Positions 45,806 to 55,238 of a stretch of 64,000 nucleotides of DNA are shown here, piece after piece (within the stretch, counting starts at the first letter, position 1; every line of letters starts with the position of its first letter). Source of the stretch: Duganella lactea. Lineage in GTDB: Bacteria; Pseudomonadota; Gammaproteobacteria; Burkholderiales; Burkholderiaceae_D. Position numbers and translations under genes: made by a program. The notes beneath the pieces are model-generated. The model was not told the DNA's origin. It did no database searches and was given only the letters and a program-made list of their open reading frames with translations. The stretch spans positions 54,811 through 118,810 of the forward strand of contig NZ_WWCP01000016.1 in assembly GCF_009857505.1 (NCBI RefSeq). Reading direction: 5' to 3'.

Positions 45806-46945
45806 TTATTGTCGCAGCAGGCGCACCATCTCGGAGGATGCCAGCAGGTAGGCGCCGACGCCAAATGGCGTGGTCGAATTCTGGTCCACCACCTGGCCCG
45901 GAATCGCCCGCTCGCCGATCGGCTGCACGTAGCCGATTTTGCCGTCCGGCTGTAGCGCCGTCTTGCTCAGATAATGCCAGCCTTTGCGCACCACCGGCAG
46001 ATACGCGTCGCGCTCCAGCAGGCCGTTATTGATGCCCCACAGGTAGCCGTAGACGAAGAAGGCGGTGCCGCTGGTTTCCGGGCCCGGCGCGTGCTCGGCG
46101 TCGAGCAGGCTGCGGGTCCAGTAGCCGTCTGCGGTCTGCGCTTGCTTCAGCGCCTGCGCCATGCCCTGGTACTTGGCGATGTATTCGTTGCGGTGCGGGT
46201 CGTCCTTCGGCAGCTCCTGCAGCACTTTCGCCAGCCCGGCGAACACCCAGCCATCGCCGCGTGACCAGAAGTCCTTCTTGCCATTGACGCTCTTGTGTTT
46301 CGGGTAGACGTAGCGCGCATCGCGGTAGTACAGCTTTTCGTCGCTGTCGTACATGATGCTGTTGGCGTATTCGAAGTACTCGTGCAGCTTGTCGAGATAC
46401 TGGCGATTGCCGGTGATACCGTACATCTTGGTCATTACCGGCATCACCATGTACAAGCCGTCCGACCACCACCAGTAATCCTTGTTCGGCGTGCTCATCT
46501 GGTATTCCATCACCTCACGCGCGCGGGCGATTTTCTTCGGATCGGGATCGAGCTGGTACAGGTCCGCATAGGTCTGGAAGCAGATCTGCCAGTCGCCGAA
46601 CAGCACATGCTCGTCGGTCTCGCCGTACCGATACTTCCATTCAGCCTTGTTGTTGGACTTGGCGCCTTGCCACTGGTTGTGGATCGCCCAGTCCTCCGAA
46701 TATTTACGCCACACCGGGTTGCCGGTGATCTTGTAGGCCTCCATATTCCCGGTGTGGTAGGCGGCGATATCCCAGAACGACCATTGCTGCGGCTTCTCGC
46801 GCTGCTGCCAGTAGTTATTGACCTTGTTGATTATGCCGACCACCTCCTGCTCGGAGGTGTCGACCGCCGGCGGCGCCGAGGCGCAGCCGGCCAATACGGT
46901 CACGCTGGCCGCCATCAGCGTGACGGCGTAGAGTCGTTTCATCAT
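45806..46945 (-). CDS. Lipoprotein glycoside hydrolase family 105 (unsaturated uronyl hydrolase)
   Basis: A 379-residue protein with a lipobox (VTVLAGCASAP), so membrane-anchored. GH105 is shown by YHTGNMEAYKITGNPVWRKY, WWWSDGLYMVMPVMTKMYGI, DFWSRGDGWVFAGLAKVLQE with the catalytic Asp in RGDGW, and SGTAFFVYGYLWGINNGLL. Such enzymes hydrate the delta-4,5-unsaturated uronic acid left by polysaccharide lyases, on rhamnogalacturonan or glucuronyl-galactan fragments. No lyase gene is in the window. ATG 46945 and 46942 are adjacent alternatives. Second gene of the TonB receptor operon. Confidence 0.9.
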   Translation of the reverse strand: MMKRLYAVTLMAASVTVLAGCASAPPAVDTSEQEVVGIINKVNNYWQQREKPQQWSFWDIAAYHTGNMEAYKITGNPVWRKYSEDWAIHNQWQGAKSNNKAEWKYRYGETDEHVLFGDWQICFQTYADLYQLDPDPKKIARAREVMEYQMSTPNKDYWWWSDGLYMVMPVMTKMYGITGNRQYLDKLHEYFEYANSIMYDSDEKLYYRDARYVYPKHKSVNGKKDFWSRGDGWVFAGLAKVLQELPKDDPHRNEYIAKYQGMAQALKQAQTADGYWTRSLLDAEHAPGPETSGTAFFVYGYLWGINNGLLERDAYLPVVRKGWHYLSKTALQPDGKIGYVQPIGERAIPGQVVDQNSTTPFGVGAYLLASSEMVRLLRQ

Positions 46946-46948
46946 GGC

Positions 46949-49819
46949 TTACAGTTTCCCCCGGATGCCGAATTTGATCGTCCGGCCATCATACTTCGCA
47001 TAGTCCATCCGCGTCTTCTTGCCGTTGCCGTATTGGCCGCTGGCGTCCTCGAAGTAATCGTAGGCCAGCGTGTTGCTCAGGTTAAGCGCATCGATGCGGA
47101 ACTCCAGGTTGTCGTTGAACTGGTAGCTGATGTTGGCATCGAGGTAGCCGCGGCCGGCGCGCCAGCGGATCAGGTCATCGCCGTTGTTGCGCGGGTTATC
47201 GCCGTGCAGCGACTTGCCCTTGTAGTTGTAGGACATGCGCGCCGCCCACTTGCCCTGCTCGTAGTAGACCGTGCCGCTGTAGGCGTACTTCGGCACCGAG
47301 TTGACCTCGATCTCCTTGCCCGCGTTGGTGATCCACTTGGCGCTGTTGAACGGATTGATGTGGGTGTAGCTGGCCAGCGCGCCCATGCCGTTGAAGGGCG
47401 CCGGCAGGAAGCTGAAGGCCTGCTGGTAAGCCAGTTCGTAGCCCTTGAGCTTTTGTTCGCCGGCGTTGGTGTAGGTGCGCAGCGTCATCGGCAGGTTGGG
47501 ATCGACGCGGCCGTTCGCGTCCTGGAACAGCGGGCCGAGGGCCGTATCCGGCAGGCCGAGGGAGCCGAAGCTGACCACGCGCGTGTTGGCGACGGTGGCG
47601 TCGGTCAGCGTTTTGTGGAAAACGCCGGCCGACAGCAGGCTGCCCGGCTGGAAGTACCATTCCAGGCTGGTGTCCAGATTCTTCGACTGCTGCGGACGCA
47701 GGTTGGGATTGCCCGAGGTGGCGCTGGTGTCGAACTGGTTCGGGATCACCGTCTGCGCGGCGATGATCGACAGCGAGGCGCGGGTGATGGTTTTGCCCCA
47801 CGAGGCGCGCCACATCAGTTGATCCGTGACGTCCAGCGCGGCGCTCAGCGCCGGCAGCACGTTGCTGTACGAGCCCTGTTCGTGATTCGGCGAGTAAGTC
47901 AGGCTGGCACCTTGCTGCTTGAAGTTGTCGATCTTGGTGTCGGTCTTCGAGTAACGCACGCCGGCGTTGATGCGCAGTTCGCGGCCGGCGATTTCGCCCT
48001 TGAAGTCCGACTGCACATAGGCGGTCTTCACGTCTTCCTGCGCTTCAAAGCTCTGATTGGGCTGGAAGGTCGATTGCGGGTTGTACACCTCCGGATCGAA
48101 CTGCGAATAGAAGTAGCCGCTGTTCCAGGTGGCCCAGCTGTGCGGCCAGCCGGCGCCAAAGTCCAGATGGTCGATCGGCAGTTGCGAGGTCATCGCGTTA
48201 CGCAGGCCGGCCGCGCCGATGCTGTTCAGCTTTGCGGTGGCCAGCGCGGTGCCGTTGCGCTTGTTGACGCCCTTGAGGGTGGAGACGAACGTCAGGCCGG
48301 ACTTCAGGTGGCCGGTCCAGCCGCCGGCCAGGTCGTAGTCGTAATCGGCGGCGACGCGCGCCTGCTTGCCCTTGTCGGTTTCCTTGGTCTTGCCGCTGCT
48401 GATGGTGAAGCCGCTCCAGCTGTTTGGATCGGTGTAGCTGGTCGGTGACGAGATCGACGGATAGACGTGATCGTCGCCGTAGTCGATGGTCGAGGTGGCG
48501 CCGTAGATGTAGCCCGACAGCGTGCCGCCGGCGCTGGTGGCGGTGCTTTGATTGAGGCTGGCCTGGCCGCTCAGCGTCAGCTTGGGACTGGCCTTCCAGC
48601 TGGCGTTCAGGGCGCCGTAGCCGAATTTGGTCTCGTCCTCGTTGTAGCTGGCGCCGCCGTTGTAGGTGGTGTTGCCGAAGGTGCCGGTCAGCAGATTGGT
48701 GCTGGGGTCGATCTTGACGTTCAGCGGAATCAGGCCGTTGTTGCCGGCGGCGCCGACCGGGGCGTTGCGGTTGGTGGTGGCCGTGCTGCGGATCAGGATG
48801 CCGAACAGCTGTTCCGTGCGGGTGTTCTTCAGCTTCGAATACATGGTGTCGAGGCTGACGTTGAGGGTCGGCGTCTTCCACTGGACCGACGACACCAGAC
48901 CATCGCGCGTGCGCTCGTTTTCCGAGCCGTAGAAGCGGTAGATGCGCGGCAGGAAGGCGTTGGCCACCTGGTCGCGCGTGTAGCCGCCCAGATTGGCCAA
49001 CGGGCTGTTGAAGTCCAGCGACAGCCCGAAGTTGCCCTTGACCGGATTGGCGCTGCCGTTGGCCGAGCTGTTGTAGCCGCCCGTCGCCTCAAAGCCGGAA
49101 CGGGTGTTGACGTTGCCCGAGTGCGAGGCGCCGATCAGGAAGCCGAGCTTGTCCCAGGTGTTCGAGTACAGCACGAAGCCGTTCGGGTCGTTATGCTTGG
49201 AGGCGGTGTTGTAGGTGTCGGTCAGGCCATAGCGGATGGTGCGCTTCGGATTGTCGAACGGACGTGGGGTCTGCAGATCGACCACGCCGCCGAGGCCGCC
49301 TTCGCTCAGCTCGGCCAGCGGCGATTTGTAGAAGTCGACGCGGCCGAACAGCTCGGAGGCGAAGACGTCGTAGTTAAAGCCGCGCGCGGCCGAGCCGATG
49401 GTCGAGGTCGACGTGGTGTTGACCGGCGCGCCGTTGAGGGTGGTGACCACGTATTCGGTCGGCAGGCCGCGCACCGAGATGCGCTGGCCTTCGCCGGAGG
49501 CTTCGTCGCGGTTCAGGATCACGCCGGGCACGCGCTGCAGCGATTCGGCGATATTCGCCTCCGGGAACTTGCCGATGTCCTCGGCGACGATGGAGTCGCG
49601 CACGCCGATCGCTTGCTGTTTCAGGTTCAGCGCTTTTTGCAGGCTGGAGCGGAAACCGGTGACGACCACGGTGTTGGTGCTGGCGTCGTCGGCCGCAGGC
49701 GCGGGCGACTCGCTGGGGCTGTTGGCGGGGGCCGCCGGACTGCTCTGGGCCAGGCCGGCGGGGGCATACATGGCCGCCAAGGCGAGCGGAATCAGTGTCT
49801 CCAATATTTTCTTTTTCAT
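46949..49819 (-). CDS. TonB-dependent receptor (glycan uptake type)
   Basis: A 956-residue outer-membrane receptor from ATG 49819, which has GAGGAAA upstream; the open frame extends 33 codons further but lacks features. A signal peptide (KKKILETLIPLALAAMYAPA) is followed by an Ala/Pro-rich stretch and the plug domain: VVVTGFRSSLQKALNLKQQA, DIGKFPEANIAESLQRVPGV, GQRISVRGLPTEYVVTTLNG. The barrel ends ...TRMDYAKYDGRTIKFGIRGK. The DIGKFP/IAESLQRVPGV style is that of carbohydrate receptors in Xanthomonas and Caulobacter. It leads the operon with GH105, DUF2264 and GH35, so it probably imports their oligosaccharide substrate. No SusD-like partner. Confidence 0.93.
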   Translation of the reverse strand: MKKKILETLIPLALAAMYAPAGLAQSSPAAPANSPSESPAPAADDASTNTVVVTGFRSSLQKALNLKQQAIGVRDSIVAEDIGKFPEANIAESLQRVPGVILNRDEASGEGQRISVRGLPTEYVVTTLNGAPVNTTSTSTIGSAARGFNYDVFASELFGRVDFYKSPLAELSEGGLGGVVDLQTPRPFDNPKRTIRYGLTDTYNTASKHNDPNGFVLYSNTWDKLGFLIGASHSGNVNTRSGFEATGGYNSSANGSANPVKGNFGLSLDFNSPLANLGGYTRDQVANAFLPRIYRFYGSENERTRDGLVSSVQWKTPTLNVSLDTMYSKLKNTRTEQLFGILIRSTATTNRNAPVGAAGNNGLIPLNVKIDPSTNLLTGTFGNTTYNGGASYNEDETKFGYGALNASWKASPKLTLSGQASLNQSTATSAGGTLSGYIYGATSTIDYGDDHVYPSISSPTSYTDPNSWSGFTISSGKTKETDKGKQARVAADYDYDLAGGWTGHLKSGLTFVSTLKGVNKRNGTALATAKLNSIGAAGLRNAMTSQLPIDHLDFGAGWPHSWATWNSGYFYSQFDPEVYNPQSTFQPNQSFEAQEDVKTAYVQSDFKGEIAGRELRINAGVRYSKTDTKIDNFKQQGASLTYSPNHEQGSYSNVLPALSAALDVTDQLMWRASWGKTITRASLSIIAAQTVIPNQFDTSATSGNPNLRPQQSKNLDTSLEWYFQPGSLLSAGVFHKTLTDATVANTRVVSFGSLGLPDTALGPLFQDANGRVDPNLPMTLRTYTNAGEQKLKGYELAYQQAFSFLPAPFNGMGALASYTHINPFNSAKWITNAGKEIEVNSVPKYAYSGTVYYEQGKWAARMSYNYKGKSLHGDNPRNNGDDLIRWRAGRGYLDANISYQFNDNLEFRIDALNLSNTLAYDYFEDASGQYGNGKKTRMDYAKYDGRTIKFGIRGKL

Positions 49820-50180
49820 ATTTTCCTCAGTGGTGTCGTTCTGGGAGCGCAGGATGTCTGATGACCTGTCAACAACAAGACTAATCACTTCGGGTTTTTG
49901 CGGCAACTTGGGCGCCAAACGGTTTATTGCGCCGCATCATCGCTGGATAATGACGCGCGCCGCCTATGGGTAAGGCGTTTTTGTCTATGTGAACAAATTG
50001 AATACAAACAACATTGGGGCGATTTGGCGGGAGTGGTATGTCCACTTCGTATAGGCGAATGCAAATTTTCTATACGATTTGTGGAAAAAATCCGACGAGC
50101 GGTCTCAAACCAGCGGTGGCGGCCGGACGTTGATCACGCGGGTGGTGGTGATGCTTTCCAGTTCATCGGGAATACGGACG
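49820..50180. promoter_or_regulatory. Upstream region of the TonB receptor operon
   Basis: No gene seen in 361 bp. AT-rich stretches around 49930-50095 should contain the promoter of the receptor operon on the minus strand. A small inverted repeat, AGTGG-TATGT-CCACT, lies at 50032-50046 and could bind a regulator. I could not assign -35/-10 boxes with confidence. Confidence 0.35.
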
Positions 50181-50390
50181 TTACGCATCTTCCTCGTCGC
50201 GAATCTCTCTTACAAGATCATTCGGGATTGGCCCAAAGCTGAGCAGAAAGTCGCGATATGTGTTGATGGCCGCGATGCGACGGGCGCGTTCTTCGTAGTA
50301 GCCGGGGGTTTTGATCATCTCCTGGACGATCATCGCGAAGTCCTCGTCGGACATCGTTTCCTGCACGGGTTCGGATGGGCGGTCGTTCAT
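50181..50390 (-). CDS. Small hypothetical protein, 69 aa
   Basis: Preceded by an excellent ribosome-binding site (CAGGAGG, 6 bp before the ATG at 50390), which makes it a real gene. The acidic helical protein reads MSDEDFAMIVQEMIKTPGYY, then EERARRIAAINTYRDFLLSF, and ends GPIPNDLVREIRDEEDA. No signal peptide, membrane segment or cysteines. No family recognised. It lies alone between the receptor operon's upstream region and the tRNA terminator. Confidence 0.7.
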   Translation of the reverse strand: MNDRPSEPVQETMSDEDFAMIVQEMIKTPGYYEERARRIAAINTYRDFLLSFGPIPNDLVREIRDEEDA

Positions 50391-50570
50391 GCGGCACCTC
50401 CTGTCAGGCAGTGTAGTTTGTGCCGCTTGCGGATGGTCAGTTTGATTTGTCGCAGGTGTGCAAAACGGCCGTTTTTCACGGATGTCGATATGCGTCGGTT
50501 GCTGATGTGTTTGCTGTGGCGAGCACTACCATGTGGACTTCGCCGTGCCTTGCGAATACCGCTGAAACGG

Positions 50571-50604
50571 AAAAAGCCGTAAATCATTTATCATGATTTA
50601 CGGC
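50571..50604 (-). terminator. Rho-independent terminator of the tRNA gene
   Basis: On the minus strand an 11-bp perfect stem (GCCGTAAATCA with TGATTTACGGC, loop of 7) is followed directly by TTTTT at 50575-50571. It starts 12 bp after the 3' end of the tRNA gene, and this is the clearest intrinsic terminator in the window. Confidence 0.9.
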
Positions 50605-50615
50605 TTCCGGAATCT

Positions 50616-50692
50616 TGGTGGTGATAGGTGGACTTGAACCACCGACCCTAGCATTATGAATGCTATGCTCTAACCAACTGAGCTATATCACC
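50616..50692 (-). tRNA. tRNA with CAU anticodon, probably tRNA-Met (elongator)
   Basis: A 77-base gene on the minus strand folding into a full cloverleaf: acceptor stem GGTGATA/TATCACC, D arm GCTC...GAGC, anticodon stem TAGCA/TGCTA with loop TTCATAA (anticodon CAT), variable loop GGGTC region, T arm with GGTTCAAGTCC, discriminator A and encoded CCA. The first pair is G-C rather than the mismatch of initiator tRNA, and the three consecutive G-C pairs of initiator are absent, so it is an elongator-type. An Ile tRNA whose C34 is modified to lysidine cannot be excluded by eye. Confidence 0.93.
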
Positions 50693-50825
50693 TGCAACGC
50701 GAAGCATTATCGGGGATGGAGGTCTGACTGTCAAGGCGGACCTCCAACTTTTTTGAAAAAAGTGACGTCTGTCGCGTGATGGACGTCGGAACATTGGTAT
50801 ATTTGTATTTCCGAATGGGGGCAAC

Positions 50826-51230
50826 ATGACTACCAACATCTTTGTGAATCTGCCGGTGCGGGACCTGCAGAAATCCATCCAGTTCTTCGCCCATCTGGGT
50901 TACAGCTTCAACCAGCATTACACCGACGACTCGGCCACCTGCATGATCGTGGCCGAGAATATTTTCGTCATGCTGCTGACCGAAACCCGCTTCAAGGAGT
51001 TTACGCCCAAGCCGATTAGCGACGCGCACCAATCAACCGAGGTGCTGGTGTGTCTGCAGGTGGAGTCGCGCGAGGCGGTGACGGCGCTGGTCAACAAGGC
51101 CATCGAGGCCGGCGGCAGCGCCTACAAGGAGCCGCAGGATCACGGCTTCATGTACGGCCATGGCTACCAGGATCTGGACGGCCACTTGTGGGAGCTGGTG
51201 TACATGAGCGGCGAGCCGCCCAAGAGCTGA
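50826..51230 (+). CDS. VOC family protein (glyoxalase/bleomycin-resistance fold)
   Basis: A 134-residue single-domain vicinal oxygen chelate protein: TNIFVNLPVRDLQKSIQFFA, HLGYSFNQHYTDDSATCMIV, AGGSAYKEPQDHGFMYGHGY and QDLDGHLWELVYM, with the terminal Glu metal ligand in HLWEL. GGGGG lies before the ATG. Substrate unknown; this subgroup (DUF-like lactoylglutathione lyase relatives) is common and usually unassigned. Convergent with miaA, 7 bp apart. Confidence 0.92.
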   Translation: MTTNIFVNLPVRDLQKSIQFFAHLGYSFNQHYTDDSATCMIVAENIFVMLLTETRFKEFTPKPISDAHQSTEVLVCLQVESREAVTALVNKAIEAGGSAYKEPQDHGFMYGHGYQDLDGHLWELVYMSGEPPKS

Positions 51231-51237
51231 GGTTGGC

Positions 51238-52185
51238 TTAGCCCAGCCGTTCGGCGATCCGCGCCAGCATGATGGGCGCGGGATCGGGGCCCAGGCAGTC
51301 GATGACCACGCGCTCCGGCATGGAGCGCAGCCACGTCAGCTGCCGCTTGGCCAGCTGGCGCGTGGCGATGATGCCGGTCTCGCGCATGGTCGGGTAATCA
51401 ATGGTGCCATCGAGGTATTCCCACGCCTGGCGATAGCCGACGCAGCGGATCGATGGCAGGCCCAGATGCAGGTCGCCGCGCCGGCGCAGCGCTTCCACCT
51501 CGGTGATCAGGTTGCCGTCCGGGCCTTCCTCCAGCATCAAATCGAAACGGCGCGCGATACGCTGGTGCAGTACGGCGCGGTCCGACGGTTCCAGCGCAAA
51601 CGACAGCAGCTCGAACGGCAGCTCGGTCTTGTCGCGCAAGGCCAGCAGCTCGGACATCGGCTTGCCGCTCAGCGTGTAGATTTCCAGCGCGCGCTGGATG
51701 CGTTGCGCGTCGGCCGGCGCCAGGCGGGCGGCGGTGTCGGGATCGACGGCGGCCAGGCGCGCGTGCATCGCCGGCCAGCCGAGGCGCGCGGCTTCCTCAT
51801 CGAGCGCGGCGCGCACGGCGGGATCGGCGCCGGGCAGGTCGTCCAGCCCATCGGCCAGGCCTTTGAAGTACAGCATGGTGCCGCCGACCAGCAACGGCAG
51901 CTTGCCGCGCGCGCTGATCTCGTCCACCAGCCGCAGGGTGTCCTTGCGAAACTGCGCCACCGAGTACGCATCCAGCGGGTCGATGATGTCGATCAGGTGA
52001 TGCGGCACGGCGGCCAGTTCTTCCCTGGTCGGCTTGGCGGTGCCGATGTCCATGCCGCGATACACCAGCGCCGAATCGACCGAGATGATTTCCGACGGGA
52101 TGCGTGCCGCGATCGCCAGCGCGCAGGCGGTTTTGCCCGACGCCGTCGGGCCCATGATGGCGACGGCCAGTGGTTTGCCGCTCAT
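51238..52185 (-). CDS. miaA: tRNA dimethylallyltransferase
   Basis: Prenylates A37 of tRNAs that read U-starting codons. P-loop [15 protein letters not shown] at the N-terminus, [52 protein letters not shown] and the C-terminal [12 protein letters not shown] and [15 protein letters not shown] are all family motifs. The length is 315. It begins 2 bp after mutL, and the tRNA gene lies just beyond its 3' side neighbour. Confidence 0.97.
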   Translation of the reverse strand: MSGKPLAVAIMGPTASGKTACALAIAARIPSEIISVDSALVYRGMDIGTAKPTREELAAVPHHLIDIIDPLDAYSVAQFRKDTLRLVDEISARGKLPLLVGGTMLYFKGLADGLDDLPGADPAVRAALDEEAARLGWPAMHARLAAVDPDTAARLAPADAQRIQRALEIYTLSGKPMSELLALRDKTELPFELLSFALEPSDRAVLHQRIARRFDLMLEEGPDGNLITEVEALRRRGDLHLGLPSIRCVGYRQAWEYLDGTIDYPTMRETGIIATRQLAKRQLTWLRSMPERVVIDCLGPDPAPIMLARIAERLG

Positions 52186-52187
52186 GA

Positions 52188-54152
52188 TTATTGACCGCGC
52201 AGGAAGAGCTTATCGAGGGCGCCGATTTCGACCTGCACCCAGGTCGGCCGACCGTGGTTGCACTGGTCGGCGCGTTCGGTGATTTCCATCTGGCGCAGCA
52301 GGGCGTTCATCTCCTGCACCGACAGGATGCGGTTGGCGCGCACGGCGGTGTGGCAGGCGAGGGTGCCGAGCAGTTCGTTCTGACGCTCGATCAGCACCCG
52401 CGAGCCGCCGAATTCGCGCACATCGCGCAGCACGTCGCGCGCCAGCGTTTGGGCGTCGGCGTTTTTCAGCAGCACCGGCACCGAACGCACGGCCAGCGTG
52501 GTCGGCGACAGGACGGCGATGTCGAAGCCCAGCATTTTGAGCGTGTCCTGGTGTTCCTCGGCGGTGCCCACTTCCACCGCGTCCGCGTAGAAGGTGATCG
52601 GAATCAGCAGCGGCTGCACCTGCATTTCTTCGCCGGCCACGCGGCTATCCAGCGCGTTCTTCAACTGTTCGTAGAGGATGCGCTCGTGCGCGGCGTGCAT
52701 ATCGACCAGCACCAGGCCCTTGGCGTTCTGCGCCAGGATGTAGATGCCGTGCAGCTGCGCCAGCGCGAAGCCGAGCGGGAATTCTTCCTGCGCCAGCGCG
52801 GCGGCGGAGACGGTGAAGGAGCTGGTTTGCGGCAGCGCCATGTCGGCCGCCGAGCGGTCGCTGGCAGGGCGCTCCGAGGCGCTGAACATGGCGCCGTATT
52901 TTTCGGTGCTCTGCGCCACGCCGCCGTTGGCGCCGAAGCGCGGGCCGGCGTAGCCGCCAGCGCCGCTCCCGCCACCAGCCTTGCCGGCGCCGGCGCTGTC
53001 CGCGCTGAAGGGCGATGGCGAGAAGGTCGGCGCGTAGTCCGGCGCCAGCAACGGGCCGAACGAAGTCTGTTCGCCGCGCCATGCGGGCGCGATGCCGAGA
53101 CTTTCGGCCGCCGGCAGCGGCGACGGCACGCTGCCGTGGGCCGTGGCGGAAGTCTGCGCCAGCGCGCGCTGCACCGCGTGGAACACGCACTGGTGTACCG
53201 CGCGGCCATCACGGAAGCGCACTTCGATTTTTGAAGGGTGGACGTTGACGTCCACCAGTGACGGGTCCATGTCCAGCGACAGCACATACGACGGGAAACG
53301 GTCGCCATGCAGCACGTCCTGATACGCCGCTTTGACGGCGTGCACCAGCACCTTGTCGCGCACGAAGCGCCCGTTCACGTAAAAGAACTGACCATCGGCG
53401 CGCGCCTTGGACGCGGTGGGCAAACCGACATAGCCGTGCAGGCGCAGAGGGCCGATGGTCTCGTCCACCGGCAGCCGCGCCTCGGCAAAACCGTCGCCCA
53501 GAATCTGCGCGCTGCGACGGGCGATTTCGCTGGTGTTCCAGTGTTCGACCGTGCGGCCGTTGTGCGTCAGCGAGAACGACACGTCCGGCCGCGCCAGCGC
53601 GATGCGGCGCACCACTTCCGCGCAATGGCCATACTCGGTCTGCTCGGACTTGAGGAACTTGCGCCGCGCCGGCGTGTTGTAGTACAGGTCCTTGACGTCG
53701 ATGGTGGTGCCCAGCGCGCCGGAGGACGGCGTCGGCGTGGCGTTGTGCGAGCCTTCGATCTCCCACGCATGCGCCGCGTCGGCGGTGCGCGAGGTGATGG
53801 TCACCTGCGCCACCGAGGCGATCGACGCCAGCGCCTCGCCGCGGAAGCCCAGCGTGCCGACGTTTTCCAGATCATCCAGCGAGGCGATCTTGGAGGTGGC
53901 GTGGCGCGCCAGCGCGAGCTTCATCTGATCATGCGCAATGCCGCGCCCATTGTCGGTGATGCAGATGCGTTTGACGCCACCTTCCTCCAGCCGCACGGTG
54001 ATCTGCGTGGAACCGGCGTCCAGCGCGTTCTCCAGCAGCTCCTTGACCACGGCCGACGGCCGTTCCACCACCTCGCCGGCGGCGATCTGGGAAATCAGCT
54101 GGTCAGGCAGGGCCTGGATGGGACGTGGCGGGCGGAGGTCGGGGGCATTCAT
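52188..54152 (-). CDS. mutL: DNA mismatch repair protein MutL
   Basis: A 654-residue GHKL ATPase that couples mismatch recognition to strand incision. ATPase motifs: [43 protein letters not shown] and [12 protein letters not shown]. The C-terminal region contains [12 protein letters not shown] (about residues 482-493), matching the DQHA(X)2E(X)4E endonuclease motif with Met for Gln; this suggests MutL itself nicks DNA, consistent with a lineage without MutH. A Pro/Ser/Gly-rich linker separates the domains. Middle gene of cyclophilin-mutL-miaA. Confidence 0.96.
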   Translation of the reverse strand: MNAPDLRPPRPIQALPDQLISQIAAGEVVERPSAVVKELLENALDAGSTQITVRLEEGGVKRICITDNGRGIAHDQMKLALARHATSKIASLDDLENVGTLGFRGEALASIASVAQVTITSRTADAAHAWEIEGSHNATPTPSSGALGTTIDVKDLYYNTPARRKFLKSEQTEYGHCAEVVRRIALARPDVSFSLTHNGRTVEHWNTSEIARRSAQILGDGFAEARLPVDETIGPLRLHGYVGLPTASKARADGQFFYVNGRFVRDKVLVHAVKAAYQDVLHGDRFPSYVLSLDMDPSLVDVNVHPSKIEVRFRDGRAVHQCVFHAVQRALAQTSATAHGSVPSPLPAAESLGIAPAWRGEQTSFGPLLAPDYAPTFSPSPFSADSAGAGKAGGGSGAGGYAGPRFGANGGVAQSTEKYGAMFSASERPASDRSAADMALPQTSSFTVSAAALAQEEFPLGFALAQLHGIYILAQNAKGLVLVDMHAAHERILYEQLKNALDSRVAGEEMQVQPLLIPITFYADAVEVGTAEEHQDTLKMLGFDIAVLSPTTLAVRSVPVLLKNADAQTLARDVLRDVREFGGSRVLIERQNELLGTLACHTAVRANRILSVQEMNALLRQMEITERADQCNHGRPTWVQVEIGALDKLFLRGQ

Positions 54153-54159
54153 CGCGAGA

Positions 54160-55092
54160 TTATAACTTGCCGCGCTCGCGCACCGGCATGGTGGCGTTGC
54201 ACAGTTCCAGATAGTTGGCGGCGTATTTGTTCCACGGGCCGCCGCGGTTGCGCTGCGCCTCCAGCACCTGCTGGTAGATCGGCGCGTCGCTGCGCATCAC
54301 CTCCAGGTGGCTGCGTTCCGCCTCCGGCACATCGGCCTCCAGCCGCACCGAGACGATCGGCATGCGCGCCTCGTTCGGTCCGTAAAAGCCCAGCGCCTCG
54401 CTGCCGCGTGGCAGAACGGTCAGCAGCGGCATGCCGGCGATGACGCGGCCGACCACCGTGATATTGCGGTCCAGGTGACGCGGCGCGTGGCCGGTCACCG
54501 CATACAGCTCGGCGCCGGTGCCGCTGTCGGTGTCGTTGTCGCGGCCCACGCCCACCGCGCCGTAGCAGTGCGCCAGCCAGGTGGTGCCGGCTTTCGGATC
54601 GCGGCCGACCGGGAAGCCGTTCGAGTGGCCGATCTGCGGCGCGTAGCCGTCCGCATCCTTTTGCGGCACGAAGTGTTTGTCATTCGACATCGGCACGCTG
54701 AATTCGCCCGCCACCTTGGCCTTGGCCGAGCCGAGCGACTTGGGTTTGGTCTCGGCGTTCGGATCGCCCCACTGCGCCACATAGTTGTCCTGCGAGCGGT
54801 TGATCGACAGGCCGTCGAAGTAATGCTCCTTGACCAGCGTTTTGATGTTGGCGATGTTCTGCGGCGCGAAGTCCGGCGCCAGCTCGATCACCACGCGGCC
54901 GGTCGGCAGGTCCATGTACAGCGTGTTGGCCGGATCGGTCGGGCGCCAGTCCGTCGGCTTGGAGGTTTTGACGATGTCGCCGGCGCTCGGGCGCGGCGGC
55001 AAGTCGGCGGCGTGCGCCAAGGCGGACGCCAGTTGCAGGCCAAAAGCCAACGCGGGCAGGGATAAAACACGGAAAGTGCGGGACAAAGCCAT
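54160..55092 (-). CDS. Periplasmic peptidyl-prolyl isomerase, cyclophilin type
   Basis: A 310-residue exported protein with a signal peptide (VLSLPALAFGLQLASALAHA). The cyclophilin domain: TLYMDLPTGRVVIELAPDFA, NIANIKTLVKEHYFDGLSIN, RSQDNYVAQWGD, TTWLAHCYGAVGVGRDNDTD and GTGAELYAVTGHAPRHLDRN. The repeated family Q/F/W residues are partly altered, and the domain is longer than PpiA, so this is the large cyclophilin subtype. It lies 7 bp upstream of mutL, an operon seen in related genera. Confidence 0.87.
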   Translation of the reverse strand: MALSRTFRVLSLPALAFGLQLASALAHAADLPPRPSAGDIVKTSKPTDWRPTDPANTLYMDLPTGRVVIELAPDFAPQNIANIKTLVKEHYFDGLSINRSQDNYVAQWGDPNAETKPKSLGSAKAKVAGEFSVPMSNDKHFVPQKDADGYAPQIGHSNGFPVGRDPKAGTTWLAHCYGAVGVGRDNDTDSGTGAELYAVTGHAPRHLDRNITVVGRVIAGMPLLTVLPRGSEALGFYGPNEARMPIVSVRLEADVPEAERSHLEVMRSDAPIYQQVLEAQRNRGGPWNKYAANYLELCNATMPVRERGKL

Positions 55093-55238
55093 CCAAATCT
55101 CCTCGGTTGATCAAACCCGCTTGCTGCCGGGCATGCGCCGATTGTAAACTGGATAGTAATCGACGGGAAAGCGCCGCGCCGCGGCCCACGGTGCGATGGC
55201 GTGGTGTATGATTCTGGCGCTTACTTTAAGAGAAGAAT

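Noticed and set aside
46295..49861. Long plus-strand frames opposite the TonB receptor and GH105 genes
   Set aside because: Shadow frames of a recognised receptor and hydrolase.
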